Of a stretch of 64,000 nucleotides of DNA, positions 1 through 35,600 are shown one piece after another. The DNA comes from Channallabes apus (Eukaryota; Chordata; Actinopteri; Siluriformes; Clariidae). The DNA is taken from positions 20,220,553 to 20,284,552 of the forward strand of contig CM060107.1 of assembly GCA_030522415.1 (NCBI GenBank), written 5' to 3'. The stretch's first letter is position 1. The number at the start of each line of letters is the position of its first letter. The notes beneath the pieces are model-generated. The model had not been told where the DNA came from. It saw only the letters and a program-made list of their open reading frames with translations, and did not search any database. The position numbers were made by a program, and so were the translations under genes.

Positions 1-252
1 TAGGAGTTCAATGATTATGGTTTCAACCCCACGCTATTTATTGCTCTTAAGGAGGATTGAGTAACATCTATTTTGTTAACATTTAGCATTTGAAACATGC
101 AAAAATTAATAGATAGCAGTTAAGAAGAAAACTGCTGGTATATTCCCCTGAGGTTGGCTTTTATCATCTTAAATAATGGCTCTGTCGCTACACCACTGCA
201 AAGACACAAAGCAGTAAGAGGAAATTTAAAGGGCTTAATTGATTATTCGCAC

Positions 253-23161
<22,909 letters not shown>

Positions 23162-23170
23162 TTCTGTACA

Positions 23171-23171
<1 letters not shown>

Positions 23172-23205
<34 letters not shown>
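23172..23205. repeat. (CA)n microsatellite at ELP1 first coding-exon acceptor
   Basis: About 17 CA units. On the transcribed strand it is (TG)n followed by GTGTACAG and the exon carrying the ELP1 start codon, so it occupies the place of the polypyrimidine tract. Confidence 0.92.
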
Positions 23206-23209
<4 letters not shown>

Positions 23210-23304
23210 CTAGCTAGTTTTATAGGACACAATCCTACTACTAAGTGTACCTATAAACAGCTAAAATATATATACGATAAAATCGCATTATAAACATTAA
23301 ATAC

Positions 23305-23400
23305 CTTCTGCTCTGTTTAGATTATGACAGGAAAACCCACATCAGTCATAGCAACAGCAGCACGCCGTCAAGTTCCGGCAGTTTCAACTCTGACCTCTTA
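23305..23400 (-). other. elp1: Putative ELP1 5' non-coding exon 1
   Basis: Reading leftwards on the minus strand, a GC-richer stretch ends at a good donor (CAGAAG|GTATTT, exon end 23305). The first coding exon has its acceptor (TACAG) at 23164, two bases before the AAATG that starts translation, so at least one upstream non-coding exon is required. This is the nearest candidate. The 5' end is not defined by the sequence; the right limit is a guess. Confidence 0.5.
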
Positions 23401-24400
23401 AGAAAAAAACAAAAAGACGTAATACTACACAAGTACGTGGTTAAATTTTTTAACGCTGCCACCTAGCGGTCGAAAAGTATATTAGTATTATTACTATTAT
23501 TATGGTAAGAACCAAAAAATAAATAAATCTGGACATATAAATTGTCCACAAAGACAAGGTCATTACTCTGTACTATATTATTTACCATGATTCTTTTATA
23601 ATATGTGTTCTTTTCAACATATAGCTCTGATTTTTACTTTCTTGTAACATTTGTCTACACAACTTGCTTATTGTATTTTACTTTCCTTACCCCTTCTTTA
23701 TCTTGTTCAACTGCTTTACCTGAGTGCTTGAACTATTTTTTTTTTGTATTTCAGTGTCACCTCACTTACTCACTCATTTTCTATACCAGTTTATCCTGTA
23801 TACAGAGACCTGGAGCCTATCCCAGGAGATGATTCAAGGTGACAGTGCTAACCACTGCGTACACCTGCGTACCACCTATATCAAGAACATAATTGCAAAA
23901 ATAAATAAATAAATAAAAAATCATGTGAACCTACAATTGTGGAAGAAGCCAGTCAGCAAGGTAATTATAAATTCAGGTGGAAGACTGACCACATGTAAAT
24001 AACTAGTACAGTATAAAGAACAGTGCATGATAGAATCAGTTCCTATTTTGTCTGTGTTTTTCTCCATGCAAAGTCAACCGGTTCAACCAGATATCACATG
24101 TTTTTCATGCTGGAAAAAAAAAATCAATCACCTTCTCAAGTATTAACTACACTAATATAAATTATATAAACTAAACTAAATATAAACTATATAAACTAAA
24201 AAAATATTAAACATTAGTGTGTGTTAGTAACTCAAATTCTTTTATGCTTTGATTCCTGACACAAAGGATACAGTGCTGTAATTTCCTCTGACTTCACAAT
24301 CCACACTGTTGCCAGATCAAATCAAGCAGCACAACATACAGCACATGGGCACAGTGTGACAGACAGACAGACAGAGAGAGAGACACCCAGCTTTCTTTCT
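23401..24400. promoter_or_regulatory. Head-to-head intergenic region of ELP1 and TBC1D2 (likely bidirectional promoter)
   Basis: ELP1 runs left and TBC1D2 runs right from this roughly 1-kb gap, so both core promoters should lie in it or at its ends. It is AT-rich overall and holds a partial SINE-like repeat (about 23765-23875) and a short (GACA)n/(GA)n run near 24360-24385. I see no convincing TATA box at the right distance from either exon 1. Assignment is from gene geometry only. Confidence 0.4.
23765..23875 (+). repeat. Partial SINE-like dispersed repeat
   Basis: Carries ttctataccagtttatcctg, ctggagcctatcccagg and gacagtgctaaccactgcg, which are landmarks of the fish tRNA-like-head repeat found at several other places in the window. 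The middle is deleted. Confidence 0.65.
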
Positions 24401-24581
24401 GCTGCATACAGAGACAAGTCTAAACGCTGTTCAGGGCCGGAACCTCAGACTCGCCTTTAAGAGATTTCAGCTCCATTCCAAGGAGGATTATGTTAAGGAA
24501 GTGGAGCGCGAGCTCAGGATTTTCCCTGTAACTCCGAGGAACGAGCGAGTCTCTGATTAGGAGTCTTCAAGTCTCGAGCAG
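24400..24581 (+). other. tbc1d2: Putative TBC1D2 5' non-coding exon 1
   Basis: A GC-richer stretch ends at a canonical donor (GAGCAG|GTTAGT, exon end 24581). The TBC1D2 start codon lies just downstream of a splice acceptor at 26639, so an upstream leader exon is needed and this is the best candidate. The 5' boundary is approximate; the intron to the coding exon would be about 2 kb. Confidence 0.5.
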
Positions 24582-24767
24582 GTTAGTGACTTTTACTGAT
24601 TAAGTTGGCTCAGTAAGTGTTATAATTGTTAGTATTTTTCTTTAATCTGTTACAGTAAATCGCCTGTGTTTGGATCGCTCCTCCTGATCTCTGGAGAATT
24701 ATAGCAGACTCCATGTTAGATTATTATTGTTTATTTATTTTTTTAACAATACACAGATTTATCAATG

Positions 24768-24875
24768 AAACACACACACACACACACGTGTATATATATA
24801 TATATGACTGATTGATTGTTTGTTTGTTTGATTGATTAATTGTTTGATTGATTAATTGATTGATTGATTGAAGGT
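24768..24875. repeat. Compound microsatellite (CA)n(TA)n then (GATT)n
   Basis: Runs of CA (24772-24786), TA (24791-24804) and irregular GATT/GTTT units (24808-24872) in TBC1D2 intron 1. Confidence 0.9.
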
Positions 24876-25059
24876 GTTTGGCGGTTCTCAGTGATTTGTT
24901 ACAGTTTGATACACTGTATCGAGTGATATAAAGTCTAAAGTATAAAGTCATTACATCCCCACATTGACAGTATTCTGTCACTCGCGAATGAGTCGGCTCT
25001 ATGAACCGACTCTTCTACGTCAACTGTATGTGAACCGACTCTTTTGACCAATCCATGGC

Positions 25060-25290
25060 ACAGAGCGCACACACACACACACACACACACACTGCAGGTA
25101 ATTTAGGAACACTAAACATAATCTGCATTTTTTTTGCTCTGTGGGACGAAACCAGTGGAAACCCACCAAACACGTTGAGAATATTGAGAGCAAACTCAAC
25201 TCAACACTCACACAGACGGGTAGGAAGGTGGCAGTCTGAGGTGTAAGGCGACAGTGCTAATCATTACGTCACTGCGCCACCTGATTTCCC
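25060..25290 (+). repeat. SINE-like dispersed repeat, copy in TBC1D2 intron 1 (a)
   Basis: Begins at a (CA)n run and continues through cactgcaggtaatttaggaa, gtgggacgaaaccagtggaa, gtgtaaggcgacagtgctaa to cgtcactgcgccacctg. The last part is the complement of the tRNA-like head. Confidence 0.7.
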
Positions 25291-25319
25291 TAAATCAAAT
25301 GAAATCATCTATCCATCCA

Positions 25320-25622
25320 TCTAGGAACCTCTTTAGTCCGACTACTGACCAATGGTGGAGGCTAATGGTGACCATTGTATTTATTCCCATTTTTACATTC
25401 ACATGCTCATTCACTCATGATGGGCAATGTGAGCAATGGGGGCAATTATCCTAACCTGCTTGTCTTTGGACTGTGGGAGGAAACCGGACTATCCAGAGGA
25501 ATCCCATCAAGCACAGGGAAAACATGCAAACTCCATGCACACAGACTTGAGGTGGGATTTGAATCCCAGGACCCAGGAGGTATAAGTCGACAGTGCTAGC
25601 CACTAAGTCACCGTGCCGCCAA
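25320..25622 (+). repeat. SINE-like dispersed repeat, copy in TBC1D2 intron 1 (b)
   Basis: A second, tandem-like copy: ctttggactgtgggaggaaa, aaacatgcaaactccatgca, ggtgggatttgaatcccagg, gtgctagccactaagtcacc. The fgaatccca region is a box-B-like complement. It is adjacent to but distinct from the previous copy. Confidence 0.75.
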
Positions 25623-25644
25623 ATGAAATTATGTATTAAAGAAA

Positions 25645-25990
25645 TGGGAACAATTGTTCTGCTGCAACAGGCTGTAAAAAAAGATTGTTTATATAACGAC
25701 CTCAACAGCATCCTCATTTCACCTCTCGTCTGTTCTCACCACAAGCCTGATCATCTGCATCTGTTTCTTACTTGTTCATTCCTTCAGTTACATTTTTTAT
25801 GCTTTAATGATTCATATTTCGCTGTATGGTTTAAACTGCACTAAATTCAGAGACAAAAGCTTGCCAAAAATGTGAGCAAAAAAAAAAAAAAACCTCCTTC
25901 CTCAGGACTACTTTACAAAATACGATAAAGGTTGGCTCTTTGGAAGCAAAATATGAAGAAATGAGTCGCAGCTTTTGCACAGTACTGTAG
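25645..25990. mobile_element. MITE of the cagtactgtgcaaaag family
   Basis: The right end cttttgcacagtactgta is preserved (about 25974-25990). The interior (ctgatcatctgcatctgttt, ttaatgattcatatttcgct) matches the other copies. The left end is lost next to the SINE-like repeat. A further degraded end is near 26165. Confidence 0.6.
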
Positions 25991-26643
25991 GCATTGCAGA
26001 TACTGTACGTGTGTTTCTACTACTTCACCCAGGGCACTTCAAGAAAAACAACTTTGAAGCACTGTAAATACATTTATATTGAATTATTTGTGATGTGCTT
26101 AGGGATTGTGGTGCCAATTTGTTTGATGCTTGGGGAAGCAAAATATGAGGAAATGAGGGATGCAAGAATTTTGCACAGTATTGTACAGTATATAGTCAAT
26201 AGGCTTACTGTACATACCATACATTGTAATATATTCTGCACATTCTGTGTATAAAGTTGTATATGTTCCACTTATTGTATAAATATTAAGTTTTCCCCAT
26301 TTCCTCTTGCCTAGCCTTTTATTTTAAGGGTTTATTTTTATAATATTTAAGCTATAGCAATGCATACTACAACATACTACAAGACTGTTGCAAACCCTTA
26401 CATACTAGCTTAACTATTATACAGTTTCTGTCTTTGCCCCAAGGTTACATGAATGATTTCTAAATCCAAGGTCATAACATAACTTTCAGATCAGATTATA
26501 CTACCTATTTTCTCTGCAAATAAAGCATTAATAGTTGCATGCTGCAGGTAAAACATGTGTGTGCTGTAAATATAATCTAGAACAATGACCCTTTCTGCAT
26601 TATTTTGCTCAACCGTTTTGTTGTTGTTGTTTTTTATAGCCAG

Positions 26644-29600
26644 ATGGAGCGAGAGCCGGGCTTTGAAGGAAATCCCAAAAGTGCTGATCTGTCTCAGGCA
26701 CTTCCCCTTCTGTCAGAAACAACCACATCTGTAGCAGAAGGAAGGAGCGCTAGTGTGACCAAGAGTGTGGTGGAGACACACACGAGTGGAGAGGTAGAGA
26801 CGATGGGTCTGTCCACGGGAGACGAAAAGAAAAAAGGTGCTCAGATCGTCATTTCAAAGCCGGAGAGCACTTCTGTCTGTCTAAACGACTCTGAGATGTT
26901 TTCAGACACTAAGCTTTGTGGATATCTTCACAAGCAGGGTGGGCCCCTGAAAGCCTGGAAATTTCGCTGGTTCACCTACGAGGAGAAGAAATGTCAGCTG
27001 TTTTATTATCGCACGGCACAGGACGTAAGCCCTCTTGGCAAAGTGGAGCTGCGGAATGCCACATTTAGCTTCCCGCTGCAAGGAGAGGAGGGGACGTTTC
27101 ACATTCAGACACCGGAGCGCACTTTCATACTCAAGGTTAGTGCACTGCCAGAGGTTACATCTAGATTATATTAAAGTTCATTCTTGTGTATGTTCAATTA
27201 TTAAATCTTATTGGTTTTATAATAACAGTCTATATCTATTTCAGTAGAATCAGTTCACTTGTAACACAAACCTGCCACATAATCTAAGTCTATTTATGTA
27301 TTAGTTTAAATCATGGTGCTATTTATATTTATATATACTGTATATGAGCGAGAGAGACTGGCAAAGGAACAAATGCTTACAGCGTCTAAGCTGCTATAAA
27401 TAATAACAGGAACTAACATGTTTCAGGGACATTCTGCAACAGACAAAATAATAATTATATTATTCCATAAATTGTAAAAAATAAAATAATAATAATAATA
27501 AAATAACAGCTTTAGTTATGCAATCAACCATTGTTTTATTTTCATAAAACTCTTGCTCTTGATTTATCTTGTTTTTTCTATTGAATACTTTCAGGAAAAA
27601 AATATATTAAACGTTGCTAAAGTACTGGTCATGGACAGCTACTGTACATCCTCCCCTAGGGTACATATTTGCGTCTAAATGATTTAATAGTAATAATAAT
27701 ATTATTTTAAATATATATTATAATTAATATTTTTATGACTATAGACCAATCAGCCATAAAATGAAGACAAGATTAACATATTATCTGATTATATCAATTA
27801 TATACCAGTAAACTGGTGATAAGATCACGGGCACCCAAGGCTCATTTATGCCAGTGGGGACCAAAGGCCTGTCCTTCCTGTCTGATCCACATCAATAGCA
27901 GTACAGCACAACTCACTTGAAAAAGTCAGTGTTGGCCGCGTTAGAAAGGCATCAGAAATCCCAGTGCACCATAGCCCACTGTGCATGGGGCAAAGCCAAC
28001 ATCCTGGTTCCAGACACCACAGAGATATTGTGGAGTCCTGCCCTGAGGGGCAAGAGCCACCCTGTGGACACAAAGGGAACATAAAGTATGTTGTCCATAA
28101 TGTTTTGTGTTTTAATTTAATTTAATTTAATTACCAAACAGTTATAGTTTTAAGAGTACCTTTCAGAAGTGTATCTCCTTCCTACCACTTTATATCCACT
28201 TCTTCATTGATTTTATAATGTATGAATACAATCAATGATGTATAATGCTTTTGGTGGTTGCCCTTGGATTCATCTCATGTTTTGTCCATGTTATGTTGCG
28301 ACATGTTGCTGCCAAGCAGCACGTCACACTAGCGATACACTCAGAGGAATTATTAGTCATGAAATTAAGTAATGTACTTTATTTTCATGACACTCCCTTT
28401 GATATCACGTCCTATTATAATTTATTAAGTAATACAGTTTCTCTTGTCCTGTTAATATAGAATTTTGTCATAGATGCTGATATTATAGTAGATTTACTTC
28501 TACGTGCTTCAAGATGATTATCTGAACGTGCATTATACAAATGATTATGTGGAACTTGAAAGAATGCATAGATGTACTGAATCGATGGTGGTGGTGATAA
28601 GACTGCAGAAAATGCTGCAAGGTGTAAAACTGAGATCGAATCAAATCATATAAAAATATTAATTAGAGTAATTTTAGTAGAGGAAATAATGTCACTTGCT
28701 ACAACTTAGTATTCAATAATACAGTAAAGTCTCTGGAAAACTTAGTATCATGTGGCAGGGATATGATGCTGTACACTCTCATACGCTTAATCTGTCTCAT
28801 TGAACAGCTACATCGTGACTCAGTAAAGTATCTGGTTTCAGGCAGCAAACAGAGATGCTAAGATGTACTGGCTTCAGCAGCTGCAGCTGAGACGTTGGCA
28901 GCACAGAGAACAGCTATGTGTGGATTCGCCACGGCCAACGCCAGAGAAGCCCACTCAGGACGGCCAGCAGTATTTAGACACCTGCCCTGGTAAGAGGAAA
29001 ACAGCTGTCACAGGATACAACAAAAAACATCATGAGACAAACACATGATGCAGTGTGGCACAAGCAAACAAGGGATGTGAGACTGTGTTCAATGTAATAG
29101 ACAAAAACTTCATGCTTGAAAGTGAAAATTAATTTGTAGGTAAATTATCTGGGAAATCCCGCCTGGTATAGTTGTTGAATTCTCACAGACATATGACATA
29201 TTCACGAGATGTGAAAGTACATTTCATCATCATGATGTGGAATTTTTTTAACTCATGTCAGGTTGAACAAAAATAAATAGTAAGTAATGTTAAAAATAGT
29301 ATGTTAAGGTCTAACTCATTACATTGAATTAAGTACAGTTACAAACCTACTTTATTTTAGTTGAATATACATAATATTAATAGGTAAAAGCTTCACACAG
29401 CCCATGATTGTGATGGTCAGGTGTCCGTATAATTTTGGACATAGTGTGATTTGACTGACACAAAGAAAATCATCAACTCAATTATTTTTTCAGTTATTCA
29501 TGTTAATCCCACATATAAACATATTGTTGGAAAGCATGCATATGAGAGTGTCATGAAAGGGTTTTCAATGGTGAGAGCTTAACATTGAACACAATCTCTA

Positions 29601-32600
29601 CTAGTTAAGATCATTCGGATTTCATGTTTCATGGTTTTTTTTTCTTCCCCATACAGTTACTATTATACAGTAATACAGATATACAGTATTACTGTATAAT
29701 AGTAAGAAATTAGATAATAGTAAGATATTGGATAATATATACACTACCGTTCAAAAGTTTTAGATCACTTGCAAATTTCCTTGTTTTTGTTTAGTGATTT
29801 ATTTTCTACATTCTACAACAATACTGGGGATTTCAAAACTATAAAATAACACATATGGAATTAGGTAATTACATAACAACAACAAGGACATCAGTTAGTT
29901 GTTATTTTAAGACACAGAGGTCGGCCTTTCTGTAATAGTTCTTGCAAGAGCAGTATTGTCAAGTGCATTTACAAAATCCGTCAAGCACCATAATGAAACT
30001 GGCTCTCATGAAGGCCGTCCCAGGAGGGCGAGACCAAAACCTACCTCTGCTGCAGACGAGAAGTTCATTTAGAGTTATCAGCCTGAAAAATGACCAATTA
30101 ACAGCAGCTCAGATTAGAGGCGTTATGAAGTCTTTACAGAGCAGAAGTAGCAGACACATCTCAATATCAACTGTTCAAAGGAGATTAATGCATTTTTTGG
30201 ACGCCTTCAGCATTACTTTACAATGTAGAAAGAAATACAAATCAGGAACCATCATGGAGTTAGAAAGTGACACCAAACTATTGAACGGTAGTGTATTTTT
30301 AATAAAACAGAAGTCAAATCAACCAAGAATCACATTTACCCGGCTTAAAAAACTCCCGGACAAGAAACGCACATTTTTCTGTTAGTATACACTTTTATGA
30401 CATCTTTATTGCCTTTCTCCATAAGATCTTCCAAGCTTACATAAACATGCAACAGGTCTGTGGACTCTTTGTTTAGTTAAAAGTTAACAGCACTCAAAAC
30501 TTTTTCCTTGCTATATTTTCACTACTGCTTGAAATAAACTGTTGTGTGTAAACAAATATATGATATTAAAACGAAGAAAATAGTAAAGCAAAACTCCAGT
30601 GTGCTGGCACTGAATTCATTGCTTATTATGCTTATGTTATATTTCTATTATATACCAGTAATCAGCCTACATGTATGATTTTGTAATTCTAAGGCTTGTT
30701 AATGTAAAGTTACATCCATAACTTGAACAGTTCATAAACAGTATACTAAATAATCTTTAAACCAAAGGTTGACCCACAATAAAGTACACACCCCAAATCA
30801 GAAGTCCTTGTTTACTTCTTAACTCCAACAATGAGTAATGCAAAGAGTAATGATGGCTAATTATGGACCACTTCCAGTAGAGCAGGAAATGTGTGTATGT
30901 GTGTGTGAGATCAAAAGATAGTGATCAAAAGATATTTAATCTGAAAGTGTACAAGGGGAAAATGGGAAAACCCCTCTACAGGCCTAATCACTGACCAGTC
31001 ACACATGACTGGTGTTTGCACAATTCAAAAACTTCTCCAAGCTTATTTTCACTGTCACGACTTGCCTAAAACAGGTTCTTTTTTTTTTTTTACCATACTT
31101 CAACACAGAGTTGTGTTCTGTGTGTTACCTGGTATGATTAAATTTTTTGGATATCTGACCTATCCTTATCTGTATTCTTTATAAGAACAGGAGGAGGGTG
31201 TGGGTACCTTGGGTAATTTTGTGCTCCATGGGAACGAGTTCAGGGTTGGCAGCTATGCAGAGGGTTACGCTTGGTAAGCTGAAAAATAGTTAGTCTTGGG
31301 CAAAATCATGTACAGTATTGCTCTCAGCCTTCCATCCAACAATATAAAATTGATTAGGTTAGCTTCTGTCTCCTCATACTGCAGTTACAAATAGGTTGGA
31401 AACATAAAATTATGTATTTTCTCTCTATATATATATATATATATTTCTGATCTCAGCACATTCAAGGGTGAGAATTATTTTCTGCACTGTAATTACATTA
31501 ATGATACTTCAATTACGTGAACTACACTGTAATGACCAGCTAGTGGTTCCTGCTCTTCTTATTGTCATAGCAGTATTTCATCACCAACCATAATCTTATG
31601 TATTCTGTTGCCTCTAAGTGGATTAAAATTGCTTAAGAGGTTTAGAAATCTGAGATGATGCTCACATTGCCATAGTTTAGATTTCCCCTATTTCAGAATG
31701 ATCTGGGGTATGTTTAAGGACACCTAACCTGCTGACATTTCAGTAAGCTGTGACCGAGATGAAAGGTTTAGTCAGTGGGTTTCAGGACAGCTTTACATTT
31801 GAGCTTACAACCGTTTACTCAGTACCCTCATTTCTTCATTTCCGTATACTGTACTACATCCGGTCACTTTCATCCATCTTTTTGATGTAATTAGTTTTTT
31901 TTGTTCCTTTGATTTTTAAATCAGAACTAAACTTTTCTGAAAACAGTGTAGTTAAAAGACATAATCTTGGTTAATTTACTTTCACTTTGTGCATGTTTGT
32001 CTCTATATACCTGCTTGTATACAGTACCAGTCAATTCTCTACACTCTAGAACACTGATAGATTTTTTTAAAAACAATGAAATAATGCATATGGCAAGTAA
32101 GTAAGTAACAACAACAGACAGTTGTTATTTTTAAAACACGAAGGTCAGCGTTTCTGAAATAGTTCTTGCAAGAACAGTATTGTCAAGTGAATTTGCAAAA
32201 CCCAGCAAGCACTATGAGGAAACTCACTAAACTCACATGGCGCTCACGAAAACCATCTCAGGGAAGCAAAGAACAAAACTTAGAAGAGAGAAGTTCATAT
32301 AGAGTTACCAGCCTCACAAATCATCCAATGGACAGAACCTCAGGTTAGAGTCGTTATGAAGGCAGACAATCTCTACTTCAGCAGATCTCAATATCAACTG
32401 TTCTAAGGAGATACAGTACCAGTAAAAAGTTTGGACACACCTTTTTATAAAATTTTTTCTTTCTTTTTTTTTTATTCGATTTAAAAATTCTGTATTAACA
32501 TTGAAGAAATTGACAGAAGTCAAAATGATGACAGAGCAAATATGAAGTTATTGGTATTAGTAATATGCGCTACATTTTCAATTCTTCAAAGTGTCCACCT

Positions 32601-35600
32601 TTTGCTTTGATGACCGCTTTGCACACTTTTGGCATTCTCGCAGTCACTTGGAATGGTTTTCCAACAATCTTGAAGGAGTTCACAGATGTTGTTGGCTGCT
32701 TTTCTTTCAGTCTTTAGTCCAACTCATTACAAACAATCTAAATTGGATTTACATTAAGTGATTGTGGAGGCCAGGTTATCTGATGCAGCACTCCATTACT
32801 TTTTTTCTTGGATAAATAAGCTCTTACTTAACATAGAGGTATGTTTGGGGTCATTTTTCTGTTGAAATCCAAATAAAGGTCCGACTAAGAGCAGAGCAAA
32901 TTGGATGGCATGTTGCTGCAAAACGCTGCTGTAGCCATGCTGGTTAAGTGTGCCTTCAATGTTGACTCAGTCACCAACAAGGTAACCAGCAAAGAAACTT
33001 CCACACCACAACACCTCCTGAACCACACATTCAGGAACCGTCCATTTACCCTGTTCATGTATATCAAAGACATGGCAGTTAAAACCAAAAATATAACAAT
33101 CTGGACACATCAGACCAAAGGAAAGTTTTCCACTGATCAAATGTCCACTCCTTGTGTTTCATGGCCCTGCCGCTTGAACCCTGAGAAAGTTTTATGTGGG
33201 CTCTAATCTGAGGTGCTATAAATCACTGGATTATGAAGCTGGACATTCTAATAAACTTATCCTCTGCAGTAGAGGTAGCTCTTTGTCTTCCTTTCCAGTC
33301 GTTGTGAGAGTCAGGTTCATCATAACGTTTGGTGATTTTCGCGACTACTTTTAAAGTCAGTATACATTTAAAGTTATTGACATTTTTCGGATTGACTGAC
33401 CTTCTTTTATTAAAATGATGGACTGTCTTTTCTCTTTACTTAACTGAGAGTTTCTTGCCATAATATGGATTTGTGCAGTAGTTGTAGTAGCACTAATAGG
33501 GCTATGCCTCTGTACCCACCCTTCCTGGTCTGCAGACCACCCAATGGTCTAATGCACATTAAGAAGTTAACTCTTGACAAGTCACAGCTGTGAACTGAAA
33601 ACCATTCCACATGAATCTGATAAGAGAATGCTGTGAATGTGCCAAGATAGTAAAGCTATGTATCTACGTTGGACAACTAAAATATAAAGCATATTCTGGA
33701 TTATTTAACACATTTTTGTTTATTATATAATTCCCTACATGTTCTTTCACAGTTTAGATGTCTTCAGTACAATGTTGAAAGAACTAAAAATTAAAAACAC
33801 TGAAGGAGAATATATAAAGTGTGTGTATGTATTTATATGGTGTTATATAAGAAGGATGATAAGCTTGGTGGGTGTGATTTGTAGAATAACAATCTGGGTG
33901 TTGCTGCACTGCCATAACGTTTGCAAATTGCAGCTATTTCCTGTACATGACCCAGAGGCATATCAGATAAATTATATTTAATGATTCACATCCCCTCTAG
34001 GCATCTTTTCTGGTAATCCCTAAACGCTGGTCTGTGACCGACACCACAAAATTACCATGTGCACTTCAGCCTTAGCTACTTGCATGTTCCTTCTCATGCT
34101 GATGAACTGCATAAACATTGTGTTGCATAAACATTGTGAGACCTATTGTAAATTAAAGCACTTCATCTTGATTGTGCACACCTGCAGGATGCAGGCTCAC
34201 ATGTTATTGACTTTTACAGGAAGTGAAGAAATAAAGTGTCTGAAAACTTTACCAGATGGAATGTAACAGCTTTGAAATACTGTGCATAAAAGGATATCTG
34301 CAGAAGAATAAAGACCTGACTGTTGGATATTTTAAACTATTGTTTGACTAATTTCAGGCAGATACGCATTTATTTTTGTTAATATTTTGCCTACATGATC
34401 ACTGACACTATGCTTTTACGTATAGTATAATGCAAGAAATAATAATAAATAATTAAAAGAACTACAGCAGAATGTACTTTTGTAGGAAAACAATAACCAT
34501 TCTGGTTATTCTCTTATAAGAAGAGATAGTGAGGTTTTTTTTCCTGCATTATATTCCAGTCCATAAGGGTGTAGAATAACTTGAGTGGAGCATTAACTTA
34601 AAGTGTCATCCATTTCCTTCCTCTGTCCACTTTCTGCTTTTTAGAGTTTCACAAGATAAAAAACAAATACCATCCCATTGTGGTCATAGTGATTTATTAA
34701 AATGATTTCAAAAGCCCTAAAGACTCATCAATGAGGTTAATCTGATACAGATGCACTCCTCATAGTGCCAGTGATATGTACAACTCACTCCAATTATGGG
34801 TTCATATTCTGTTGCATCTTTTTTTCTTTTCTTTTTTCTTTGAGGCTGTCTGTACCAGGTTGCAAAATCACAGTCTTGTGCTGATTCAGCTGTGTTTGGA
34901 TTTGTTTTTTCGCTCTAGCAAACTTCCTGCCGACGATGAAGATCCCATCAGGTCTGGTTGGAGTAGAAGCTGCCAATGTTCCTGTCCAAATAAACCCACT
35001 CAATGTGTCAATTAAACACCCGCTCATCGAGATACAGTGAGTTCTTTACTTAAAAAAAACAACAACAAGAAAATACATTAGATAAACTTATCTTAAAGTG
35101 TAACAGTATACAGTATAATAATGGTGCTGTTCTATTTGTAGCAAAATAAAGACGTCTGCGTTTTCCTTAGCATGCTGTTTAAATGAAATGTGGTTTCCCT
35201 TCATTTTCACTTTTGGGGAAGTCGAGTTTGTATTACACCACAAGACCATTCAAGTTTCTTAAGAATTTATGAGTGACGTGTGTTTGTGTGGGTGTGTGTG
35301 TGTGTGTGTCCATTTGTGTGTTACAGAAACTCAGTGCACAGCTTTCTCCTTCGTCGACCATCTATGGAAATGGGCCGTAGTGTATTTTGGGTAGAATCCC
35401 AGTCCTCCCAGGCTGATACCCTCAAAACAAATCCATCCTCCAGTAAGTATTACATTTTGGCCACTAAAAAATTAAAAGTCTCAAATCATGTGGTTCCACC
35501 AAGTGTCATGAAATAAACAGTATAAACTCCTCTAACATTACCCACCAATGGGAAATCGTCAGACTGGAAGCTAGTGTGACCTTCACGGCTATTTCCTACA

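Noticed and set aside
1..252. Search for the next ELP1 exon at the left edge
   Set aside because: No splice-bounded sequence resembling the following human residues; the exon must lie outside the window.
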